Assembly: GCA_039029535.1 (NCBI GenBank)
Contig: JBCCFW010000289.1
Coordinates: forward strand, 1 to 5,017
DNA from: JBCCFW01 sp039029535
GTDB lineage: Bacteria > Acidobacteriota > JBCCFW01
Length of the DNA: 5,017 bases
Reading direction: 5' to 3'
How positions within the stretch are numbered: the stretch's first letter is position 1; each line of letters begins with the position of its first letter. The position numbers were made by a program, and so were the translations under genes. The notes under the pieces were generated by a model. The model made no database searches and had not been told where the DNA came from. It saw only the letters and a program-made list of their open reading frames with translations. Shown here one piece after another: positions 1 through 4,920 of the stretch.

Positions 1-512
1 CTCGCGAGATCGGCCCAGCCGTCGCGATTCTCCGCGTCCGCCAGCAGGACCCAGGTGCCGAGCTGCTCGAGGACCCGAGCGCGACTGCCGACATCGAGCC
101 GGGCCACCTCGCGTCGACCAGCGGCCGGACCGTCGCGGAGGATCGCGGGCGTGTGGAGACGCAGCGTCGCCGGGGCGAGCAGGCCCTGACCGACCCGCTT
201 CTCGTCGGCCTCCACGCGGTCGTCCTGAAGGACGCCCGCGATGTAGCCGCGGATCCCGTCACTGGTGCGCACCCGAATCCACGGCGGCGGAGCCGGGCCA
301 TCGAGGAGCAGTGGCTGACCGTCTCGCAGGCGTCGGAGGACCGGCGCGTCCAGGCTCGGAGCGGCGCGCAGCGGCGCGTCCCCGACGACCGTCAGGTTGG
401 AGAGCACCTGTCCCCGGCTCTCCGTGGCGGACAGGCCGATCCCGAAGGAGGCCGCCAGCACGAGGAGCGTGGAGAGGCGAATGGAGAGAGAGAGAGGACC
501 AGGCGTCGGCAT
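1..512 (-). CDS. Secreted tandem bacterial SH3 (SH3b)-domain protein, 3' end outside window
   Basis: Reading the minus strand from an ATG at 510-512 gives an open frame of 170 codons that runs off the left edge, so the C-terminus is missing. Residues 11-29 form a hydrophobic signal peptide (SIRLSTLLVLAASFGIGLSA, cleavage probably after LSA), with no lipobox cysteine. Two SH3b-like units follow. Unit 1 (about 41-95) has the pattern V-x-G-x-x-PLRAAPS...APVLRRLRDGQPL...WIRVRTSDGIRGYIAG; unit 2 (about 115-170) has LRLHTPAILRDGP...VARLDVGSRARVLEQLGTWVLL...DGWADLA. The 'W-x-x-V...G-x-x-GY/GW' ending is the SH3b hallmark. These domains usually bind peptidoglycan or serve as protein-interaction modules, so an envelope location is inferred. 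The start is well fixed: an in-frame TAA lies 12 codons upstream (546-548), and a GAGGAA ribosome binding site sits 7 nt before the ATG. It follows the foldase gene by 52 bp on the same strand and is probably co-transcribed. The exact role is unknown. Confidence 0.85.
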   Translation of the reverse strand, partial: MPTPGPLSLSIRLSTLLVLAASFGIGLSATESRGQVLSNLTVVGDAPLRAAPSLDAPVLRRLRDGQPLLLDGPAPPPWIRVRTSDGIRGYIAGVLQDDRVEADEKRVGQGLLAPATLRLHTPAILRDGPAAGRREVARLDVGSRARVLEQLGTWVLLADAENRDGWADLA

Positions 513-519
513 GGAGGGG

Positions 520-525
520 TTCCTC
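520..525 (-). promoter_or_regulatory. Ribosome binding site of the SH3b-domain gene
   Basis: The minus strand reads GAGGAA, followed by a 7-nt spacer and the ATG at 512. This is the best ribosome binding site match in the cluster and supports the chosen start of a gene that is cut by the window edge. Confidence 0.7.
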
Positions 526-564
526 GGCAGGAAACGGCCGAGATCTTAACCCGGTGGACGCCTG

Positions 565-1560
565 TCACCCATGCTCGAAACTCGCCAGGAGCTCCCGATT
601 GACGGTCGGAGAGTGGCGGGAGCGCAGCTCGTCCATCACGGATCGGAAGCGACGCTCCAGCGCACCGGGATCCTCGGCGAGCACCTCGTCGATGAGGATC
701 TCCTGAAATGCCTCGAATCCGGGGTCGAGGGCCTCCTCCCGCTCCGTGATCTTCAGGAAAGCGAACCCGCGGGGCGTCTCGAGCAGCTCCGTGAGCTCTC
801 CAGGCTCGAGCTTCAGGGCCGCCTCCTCGTGCTCGGCGAGGGTGCGTCCGTCGACGATCCAGCCCACGTTCCCGCCGTTGATCGAGGACGGCGCCTCGGA
901 GTGATCGCGGGCGAGCGCCGCGATGTCCTCACCACCCCGGGCACGCTCGAGCAGCTTCTCGGCCTTGGCGCGAGCGGACTCGGGAGTCGTCGCGTCGTCG
1001 GCCTTGGCGATGGCGGGCGCCTCCGCGCGGGAGGTGACGACGACCTCGCTGACCTTGACCCGGAGGGGGCTCGTCCAGTCGTCGCGCCGCGACTCGAAAC
1101 GCGCGCGGAGCTCGCTCTCGGCCACCGACGCCAGGCGAACCTTCTCGTGAAGGAAGGGCTGAACGAGAGCCCGGGAAGCGGCGGCGCGCATGGCCTCCCG
1201 CGTGACCGGTCGGTCCTGGAGCCCGAGCCGCAGCGCCTCTTCGGTGGCGGTGAGCTGCTCGGTGACCTGGTCGAGGTAGAGCTCGGGCCCACCGGCCGCC
1301 TTGAGACGACGACGCTCGTCGAAGGTGAGCACGCGCTCCCAGCGGTGCCGGAACTGGTCGAGGGTCAGCCTCTGGCTCCCCACCTCCACGAGCACGTCGG
1401 AGTCGTCCACCAGCGGCGGTGGCAGCACCGGAGCGGCGGCGGGTCGCGAGACCCCTCGGAGGATCCAGCCGCCGAGGGCGCCGATCAGCAGGGCGAGGAT
1501 CGGCAGGGCCCACGAGCGGGCGGACGGAGCAGGAGCGTCGTGTTCGGAGGGAGTCGTCAT
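565..1560 (-). CDS. Membrane-anchored parvulin-type (SurA/PrsA-like) peptidyl-prolyl isomerase homologue
   Basis: This 331-residue protein has a short Pro/Ala-rich cytoplasmic tail, one transmembrane anchor (about 17-37, WALPILALLIGALGGWILRG) and a Pro-rich linker (38-50). A helical SurA-N-like chaperone region (about 55-160) comes next, then a parvulin (rotamase) domain at about 165-273 and a helical C-terminal tail. The parvulin core is seen in GGEDIAALARDHSE (209-222), GGNVGW (229-234), a KLEPGELTELLETPRGF segment (250-266) and FLKI (268-271). Such proteins assist folding of exported proteins in the periplasm or at the membrane surface by isomerising proline bonds or acting as chaperones. 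Oddly, the first conserved histidine (family 'SHILV') is Glu172 in SEVVV, and the second ('GYHII') is Ala267 in GFAFL, so isomerase activity may be weak or absent. The gene starts 69 bp after the tatC stop. No strong ribosome binding site is visible, and an upstream in-frame TGA (1621-1623) limits any extension. Family assignment is confident; activity is uncertain. Confidence 0.85.
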   Translation of the reverse strand: MTTPSEHDAPAPSARSWALPILALLIGALGGWILRGVSRPAAAPVLPPPLVDDSDVLVEVGSQRLTLDQFRHRWERVLTFDERRRLKAAGGPELYLDQVTEQLTATEEALRLGLQDRPVTREAMRAAASRALVQPFLHEKVRLASVAESELRARFESRRDDWTSPLRVKVSEVVVTSRAEAPAIAKADDATTPESARAKAEKLLERARGGEDIAALARDHSEAPSSINGGNVGWIVDGRTLAEHEEAALKLEPGELTELLETPRGFAFLKITEREEALDPGFEAFQEILIDEVLAEDPGALERRFRSVMDELRSRHSPTVNRELLASFEHG

Positions 1561-1618
1561 GCGTGCATCGCTTCTGGTGAGAGCCCGGTCTTCAGGAGGA
1601 TCGCACTGCGGGCGGACG

Positions 1619-1624
1619 GGTCAA
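1619..1624 (-). promoter_or_regulatory. Weak -35-like box between tatC and the foldase gene
   Basis: The minus strand reads TTGACC directly after the tatC stop. With a 16-nt spacer the corresponding -10 position reads GATCCT, which is only a half match to TATAAT. An internal promoter that adds transcription of the foldase and SH3b genes is possible but weakly supported. Confidence 0.15.
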
Positions 1625-1629
1625 GAGTC

Positions 1630-2361
1630 TCAAGTCCGCCGTTGGAATACCGCGACGATTCCGATGCTCACCAGGAAGAGGAGGAGCATCGGGACGGCGA
1701 AGACCAGCATGGTCGGAACGTCGCCGGAGGGCGTGATCAGGGCGGCGAGGATCGCGATGATCACCACGGCATGCTTGAGGTGCTTGATCAGGAAGCTCGA
1801 GGTCAGCAGGCCGGCCCTCGCCCCGAGCAGCGCGAGGACCGGCATCTCGAAGACCAGGCCCAGCCCCAGCAGGGTGCGGTTGAACATCGACACGTACTTC
1901 GTGGCCTGGATGTTCTTGTCGAAGCCCTGACTCGCCTCGTTGATGAGAAAGTCGAGCATGAACGGCAGGCCCACCGAGTAGCCGAACCAGCCCCCCGCCC
2001 CGAAGCAGAGCGTGGCAAAGAGCACGAACGGCACGGCCAGGCGTCGCTCCTTGGGCAGCAGGCCTGGGCTCACGAAGCCCCAGACCTGGGCGAGGATCAC
2101 CGGCGCCGCCAGGAAGAGGGACACCAGGAAGGCCACTCGGACCTGCACGAAGAAGCCCTCGGCCGGCGCGAGGACCGAGAGCTGGCCCTGGACGACCTCG
2201 CGGTACGGCGCCTCGAACCAGGCGAAGATCTCCCGCGAGAAGGTGAAGCAGACCAGGAACGCCACCACCACGCCGATGGCCACCCGCAGGCAACGACGCC
2301 GCAGCTCGTCGAGGTGCTCGAGCAGCGGCATGCTCGAGGTGTCGGGAGGCGGGCTGCTCAT
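1630..2361 (-). CDS. tatC: Sec-independent (twin-arginine) protein translocase subunit TatC
   Basis: This is TatC, the six-helix membrane protein that, with TatB, recognises twin-arginine signal peptides and recruits TatA so that folded proteins cross the cytoplasmic membrane using the proton motive force. At 243 residues it has the usual family length. The N-terminal signature HLDELRRR is at 16-23. The first periplasmic loop carries Pro52 in APYRE. The key cytoplasmic loop VWGFVSPGLLPKERR (93-107) keeps Phe96 and Glu105, equivalent to E. coli F94 and E103, which are needed for signal-peptide binding. The intramembrane glutamate is kept in FEMP (Glu172), and the conserved aspartate in TPSGDVPT (Asp214). 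Hydrophobic segments lie near 24-45, 72-96, 108-135, 162-185, 196-210 and 217-238. The start overlaps the stop of the preceding tatA/B-type gene by four bases (ATGA), implying translational coupling. Met11 (MPLLEHLDEL) is an alternative start, but it has no ribosome binding site. Confidence 0.97.
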   Translation of the reverse strand: MSSPPPDTSSMPLLEHLDELRRRCLRVAIGVVVAFLVCFTFSREIFAWFEAPYREVVQGQLSVLAPAEGFFVQVRVAFLVSLFLAAPVILAQVWGFVSPGLLPKERRLAVPFVLFATLCFGAGGWFGYSVGLPFMLDFLINEASQGFDKNIQATKYVSMFNRTLLGLGLVFEMPVLALLGARAGLLTSSFLIKHLKHAVVIIAILAALITPSGDVPTMLVFAVPMLLLFLVSIGIVAVFQRRT

Positions 2362-2780
2362 GAGCTCGGCTCGTCGGAGGACGTGGGCGGCGAAGCCGGC
2401 GCGGGTGACTCCGGAGCCGGTGAAGGCTGGGTCTTCGGGGCCGGTTCGGAGCCGCCGGTCGCCGGCTCGGTCCCGGTCAGGCGGCGGCCCTCCTCGGCGA
2501 TGTCACGGCCGGCCTCACGGAGGATGCTTCCGACCCCGGTCGCCTCCTCGGAGACGGTGCGGACCTGGGCTCCCACCTCGCGGACCTCGGCCTCGGCGCG
2601 CTCGACCGCGGCGATCTCGGCGCGGAAGGTCTGACGCAGCTCCTCGGAGCTCCGGCGGAGCACGGAGGCCATCCGGCCGGCGCTGCGAGCGAGCTCGGGG
2701 AGCCGTCGCGGGCCGAACAGGAGCAGGGCCAGCACGGCGATGAAGGCGATCTCGGAGATGCCGAACGGCCCGAAGTCCAT
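2358..2780 (-). CDS. tatB: Twin-arginine translocase TatA/TatB-family protein, TatB-like
   Basis: This 140-residue protein has TatA/B architecture. A short N-terminal membrane helix (about 7-22, GISEIAFIAVLALLLF) is followed by the diagnostic hinge FGPRRLPELAR (22-32), then a long charged amphipathic helix (about 33-100) and a Pro/Ser/Glu-rich disordered tail (104-140). TatB pairs with TatC as the twin-arginine signal receptor, while TatA polymerises to form the passage. The polar residue at the helix start is Glu10, which favours TatB or a Glu-type TatA over the Gln typical of E. coli TatA. The extended amphipathic helix and the length (E. coli TatA 89, TatB 171 residues) also favour TatB. 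No second TatA/B gene is in the window, so this may be a bifunctional protein or the TatA gene may be elsewhere. A GGGAG ribosome binding site (2785-2789) lies 4 nt before the ATG, and the gene overlaps tatC by 4 bp. The family is certain; the A versus B label is less so. Confidence 0.9.
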   Translation of the reverse strand: MDFGPFGISEIAFIAVLALLLFGPRRLPELARSAGRMASVLRRSSEELRQTFRAEIAAVERAEAEVREVGAQVRTVSEEATGVGSILREAGRDIAEEGRRLTGTEPATGGSEPAPKTQPSPAPESPAPASPPTSSDEPSS

Positions 2781-2784
2781 GGTG

Positions 2785-2789
2785 CTCCC
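2785..2789 (-). promoter_or_regulatory. Ribosome binding site of the tatB-like gene
   Basis: The minus strand reads GGGAG with a 4-nt spacer to the ATG at 2780, somewhat close but usable. It supports this start, which also gives the correct short N-terminus before the membrane helix. Confidence 0.55.
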
Positions 2790-2797
2790 GCCGCGGC

Positions 2798-2812
2798 CGA
2801 CGTCAGACGTCG
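2798..2812. repeat. Perfect 7-bp dyad between the HU and tatB-like genes
   Basis: CGACGTC-A-GACGTCG is a perfect inverted repeat with one central base, lying in the 39-bp gap and ending 8 nt upstream of the tatB ribosome binding site. As RNA it can form a 5-bp stem with a 5-nt loop. As DNA it is an operator-like dyad. No T-run follows, so it is not an intrinsic terminator. The function is unknown. Confidence 0.5.
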
Positions 2813-2819
2813 CGCCGGG

Positions 2820-3086
2820 TCAGAGGATCCGGATCTCCTTGCCGGGCTTGAAACGGATGGCCTTGCCGGGAGGAATCGGCATCTCGTCCCCGGTCTTGGG
2901 GTTGCGGCCGATGCCGGTCTTCTTGGGCTTGACCTCGAAGACGCCGAAGCCCCGGAGCTCGATGCGCTCACCCCGGAGCAGGCTGTCCTTGATCGCGTCG
3001 AAGAGCGCCTCGATGGCGACTGCAGCCTGGGTCTTGGTCACCCCTGAGACCTTGGCGACCTTGTTGACGAGATCGGCCTTGACCAT
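2820..3086 (-). CDS. HU/IHF-family DNA-binding protein
   Basis: This 88-residue protein spans the whole HU/IHF family length (about 90). These are dimeric nucleoid proteins that bend DNA in the minor groove and help replication, recombination and transcription. Residues 1-38 form the helical dimerisation part (MVKADLVNKVAKVSGVTKTQ...ALFDAIKDSLLRG). The signature IELRGFGVFEVK is at 42-53. The DNA-grasping arm runs about 53-76 with the family motif GRNPKTGDEMPIP, where Pro63 is the expected intercalating proline. The end FKPGKEIRIL closes the fold. The arm 'RNPKTG' and the FGVFEV core suit HU or IHF-alpha equally well, so no symbol is given. A GGTGAG ribosome binding site lies 8 nt upstream (3095-3100), preceded by a perfect dyad at 3106-3122. 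It is the first gene of the run and sits 39 bp before the tatB-like gene. A nucleoid protein leading a Tat cluster is unusual. Confidence 0.97.
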   Translation of the reverse strand: MVKADLVNKVAKVSGVTKTQAAVAIEALFDAIKDSLLRGERIELRGFGVFEVKPKKTGIGRNPKTGDEMPIPPGKAIRFKPGKEIRIL

Positions 3087-3094
3087 TTCACGCG

Positions 3095-3100
3095 CTCACC
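3095..3100 (-). promoter_or_regulatory. Ribosome binding site of the HU-like gene
   Basis: The minus strand reads GGTGAG with an 8-nt spacer to the ATG at 3086. Its upstream edge is 5 nt from the dyad at 3106-3122, so a hairpin there would crowd ribosome access. Confidence 0.5.
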
Positions 3101-3105
3101 GCCAA

Positions 3106-3122
3106 GCCACCGAATCGGTGGC
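3106..3122. repeat. Perfect 8-bp dyad in the HU-like gene leader
   Basis: GCCACCGA-A-TCGGTGGC is a perfect inverted repeat of 8 bp with one central base. It starts 20 nt upstream of the HU-like ATG and 5 nt upstream of its ribosome binding site. It could be an operator for a dimeric regulator, or, in RNA, a 6-bp hairpin with a GAUUC-type 5-nt loop. No T-run follows it, so a terminator is unlikely. HU genes are often regulated, but the agent here is unknown. Confidence 0.55.
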
Positions 3123-3158
3123 CTCCCGAGCCTCGGCCCAGGAGCCGGAAACACCGGA

Positions 3159-3188
3159 ATCCTCTCAGGAAGACGGCGGGCGCGTCAA
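3159..3188 (-). promoter_or_regulatory. Candidate promoter for the HU-tat cluster
   Basis: On the minus strand a TTGACG box (3183-3188, five of six matches to the sigma-70 -35 consensus) is followed after 18 nt by GAGGAT (3159-3164, three of six matches to TATAAT). It lies about 75 nt upstream of the HU-like ATG and upstream of the leader dyad. The -35 is convincing and the -10 is weak, so this is only a candidate. Confidence 0.3.
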
Positions 3189-3225
3189 GCGGAAGCCCCT
3201 GCAAGGCAAGGACTTACGGAACCTT

Positions 3226-3283
3226 CCCCGGCTCGGCCCCGGGGGCGGCGACGGGGGTTCCCCAACCCATCGCACAGCCCCCG
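3226..3283 (-). terminator. GC-rich hairpins downstream of the secreted-protein gene, possible U-tract-less terminator
   Basis: Two strong stems lie after the stop codon at 3297. The first pairs CCCCCG (3278-3283) with CGGGGG (3252-3257) across a 20-nt loop; an alternative inner hairpin pairs 3255-3259 with 3264-3268. The second pairs 3239-3244 with 3226-3231 (CCGGGG/CCCCGG, 7-nt loop). Neither is followed by a T-run in the direction of transcription, so termination is inferred from position and stem strength only. Confidence 0.25.
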
Positions 3284-3296
3284 GGACATGTCGGTC

Positions 3297-4811
3297 TCAG
3301 CGCAGTCGGCGAGCGGCGCTCCGGCGACCCGACTCGATGCGGAACGGACCCTCGACGCTCGCGGAGCCGTCGGTGCGGTGGACCTCCACCTCGTAGCTCG
3401 CACCACCGCGTCGGGCCAGGAGCCGATCGGCCACCTGGTAGACGAAGCCCTCACCACCGTTGGCGACGATGCGGTCGCGGTTGACCTTGATGCGACCGTC
3501 GCGCTGGAGACGGTAGACGTCGTAGCCGGTCACGTCGGCGGTCTCGAGACCGCTGGCCAGCTCGAGCCCACCGGAGCGACCGGGGCTCAGCAACAGCCGT
3601 CCGCCGATGCCGAGCGGATCGTCGGCACGCGCGCCACGCACCGCGGCCGACAGGACCGGGCGACCACCGTTGGTCAGGCCGAGACCCGGGAAGCCACCGT
3701 GGGTCGCCTGCGGGCTGTAGAACTCGGCCACGCCATCGTTGTCGAGGTCGATGACCGGGCCGTTCTTGGGATCGAAGCCGAGAGTGAGCCGGGCGATGGC
3801 GGTCGTCTCGTCGAAGGCGTCGTGCATGCCGTGGACCACCGGCTGCATGACGTACCAGTAGTCGGTGCCGGGCTCGGCCCGCGCCAGCGGGCCCGGCGTG
3901 GGGCGACCGTCGACGTTCGTGTCCGAGAAGAAGACGTGCTCGTTGCCGTTGTAGGGAATGGCATCGAGATCGACGTGGCCCGCGTAGTCACCCTCGGGGT
4001 TCGGTTCGTCGTCGTTGGAACCGGGCATCGCGCCGAGCACGAACTCGTGGTGTGGGATGAAGCCCAGCCAGTCACTCTCGTCCCAGCTCATGGGATCGGG
4101 CGCAGCGCCACCGAGGTCTTCCTGACGGTAGACGTTGTAGCCGATGACCGCGCCGTGCATTGGGTTGCCGTGGAGCTCGACGTCACCACCGAAGCCACAA
4201 CCGCTCATGGGGTCGAAGCGAATCGGCTGGAAGTCGATGAGGGCACCGAAGAGCACGTCGACCGCAGACGGGCCCGCAGCCGGGAAGCTGCGAGCACCCG
4301 CGCCGAGATCCACGCTCAGCGGCGTGCCATCGCCGGGGAAGAGCAGTCCGGTGCCAGCGTGGTTGGCGTAGGCCGAAGAGATCGTCTCGCCGACGATCTG
4401 GATGACGTTCGCCCCCATGTTGGGCTCAGCCGGCGAGCCCGAGTCGAGGTAGACGCGATCACCGGCTTCCGACGAGCTCCGCTCGTAGGTGACGAAGACG
4501 TAGATGCGGTCGGTCGGAGACTCGTTGAAGGTGAAGTTACCCCCGAGGATGCTGGTCGCCACCGAGCCGACCTCGGCGCCACCGACGTTGCCGGCGCTGC
4601 GGTTCCGAAGGTCGTAGTGCCAGTCCGTGATGTTGTTGCCGGTCTGGTCGAGCTTCAGCACGTAGAGCTCGCCCGTGCCCGAGTCGACGGGAGGAGCGCA
4701 ACCTCCGCCGGTTCCGTCCACGGCGAGCCCCGACCAAACGGTCTGAGCCATCGCGCTTCCATTCCCCCCCATGAGCATCAAGAGGCCAATTAGACAAAGT
4801 CGCTCTTTCAT
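3297..4811 (-). CDS. Secreted protein with fibronectin-III-like GYxVYR domains and calcium-loop motif, function unknown
   Basis: This 504-residue protein is exported by Sec: residues 1-22 (MKERLCLIGLLMLMGGNGSAMA) are a signal peptide with an AxA cleavage site before Gln23, and there is no twin-arginine motif. The N-terminal part (23-180) is beta-rich and unassigned. A fibronectin-III-like unit begins at GYNVYRQED (224-232) and seems to close at EPGTDYWYVMQPVVHG (313-328). About 80 residues lie between these points, much of it Asp/Asn/Gly-rich, including DTNVDG (297-302). Next comes DLDNDGVAE (355-363), which matches the DxDxDGxxE calcium-loop pattern. A second unit begins at GYDVYRLQRDGRIKVN (429-444) and closes at ASYEVEVHRTDGS (471-483), a pattern typical of C-terminal modules in secreted proteins of myxobacteria-like and other environmental bacteria. 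The tail is basic (ESGRRSAARRLR). An upstream in-frame ATG at 4958 would add 49 residues of non-protein-like sequence and hide the signal peptide, so 4811 is preferred; it has a GGGAGAG ribosome binding site. The role may be adhesive or surface-associated, but this is not shown. Confidence 0.8.
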   Translation of the reverse strand: MKERLCLIGLLMLMGGNGSAMAQTVWSGLAVDGTGGGCAPPVDSGTGELYVLKLDQTGNNITDWHYDLRNRSAGNVGGAEVGSVATSILGGNFTFNESPTDRIYVFVTYERSSSEAGDRVYLDSGSPAEPNMGANVIQIVGETISSAYANHAGTGLLFPGDGTPLSVDLGAGARSFPAAGPSAVDVLFGALIDFQPIRFDPMSGCGFGGDVELHGNPMHGAVIGYNVYRQEDLGGAAPDPMSWDESDWLGFIPHHEFVLGAMPGSNDDEPNPEGDYAGHVDLDAIPYNGNEHVFFSDTNVDGRPTPGPLARAEPGTDYWYVMQPVVHGMHDAFDETTAIARLTLGFDPKNGPVIDLDNDGVAEFYSPQATHGGFPGLGLTNGGRPVLSAAVRGARADDPLGIGGRLLLSPGRSGGLELASGLETADVTGYDVYRLQRDGRIKVNRDRIVANGGEGFVYQVADRLLARRGGASYEVEVHRTDGSASVEGPFRIESGRRSAARRLR

Positions 4812-4814
4812 CCT

Positions 4815-4897
4815 GCGTTCTCTCCCGGGCGTCGATGTCTCCCCGACGCCCCAACGAGCGGGTCGATGACACTGTCGTCCGTTCGGGGAGAGAACGC
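4815..4897 (-). promoter_or_regulatory. Structured mRNA leader with nested inverted repeats that can mask the ribosome binding site
   Basis: In the transcript, GCGTTCTCTCCC (4897 to 4886) is the perfect complement of GGGAGAGAACGC (4826 to 4815), which carries the ribosome binding site and ends 3 nt before the ATG. Inside lies a second perfect stem, GGGCGTCG (4851-4844) with CGACGCCC (4834-4827), with a 9-nt loop. This inner stem directly abuts the outer 3' arm, leaving zero unpaired bases and allowing coaxial stacking. A possible third short helix (AACG/CGTT) lies in the remaining 34 nt. The geometry is that of a two- or three-way junction leader controlling translation. I recognise no known riboswitch consensus. 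Confidence 0.5.
4820..4826 (-). promoter_or_regulatory. Ribosome binding site of the secreted-protein gene, inside a stem arm
   Basis: The minus strand reads GGGAGAG with an 8-nt spacer to the ATG at 4811. This supports the signal-peptide start over the longer upstream frame. All seven bases lie within the downstream arm of the 12-bp inverted repeat at 4815-4826/4886-4897, so the site could be masked in the folded mRNA. Confidence 0.6.
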
Positions 4898-4914
4898 CAG
4901 CTCGAGCCGACGCG

Positions 4915-4920
4915 AATGTA
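4915..4920 (-). promoter_or_regulatory. Possible -10 box upstream of the structured leader
   Basis: The minus strand reads TACATT, matching TATAAT at four of six positions in one of the few AT-richer spots of the upstream region. A transcript starting about 7 nt downstream would begin just before the 5' arm of the leader repeat. No credible -35 box is visible at 16-18 nt, so this is tentative. I see no gene in the rest of 4898-5017. Confidence 0.2.

Noticed and set aside
153..706. Plus-strand open frames of 149 and 131 codons at the left edge
   Set aside because: Both are Arg-rich shadows opposite the SH3b-domain gene, and the second also crosses into the end of the foldase gene. Neither shows a domain.
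571..2634. 687-codon plus-strand open frame antisense to the foldase, tatC and tatB genes
   Set aside because: It lies opposite three confidently identified genes, its composition (Glu, His, Arg, Gln and Gly runs without hydrophobic cores) is not protein-like, and it spans gene boundaries. It is a by-product of GC-rich codon use on the other strand.
3183..3225. Possible tRNA, attachment site or small RNA in the gap between the secreted-protein and HU-like genes
   Set aside because: I found no cloverleaf, no T-loop motif, no direct repeat pair suggesting integration, and no integrase nearby.
3288..4793. 501-codon plus-strand open frame antisense to the secreted-protein gene
   Set aside because: It mirrors almost the whole minus-strand gene and is dominated by Val, Ala, Asp and Arg. 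It has no recognisable domain, while the minus strand has a signal peptide, a ribosome binding site and domain motifs.
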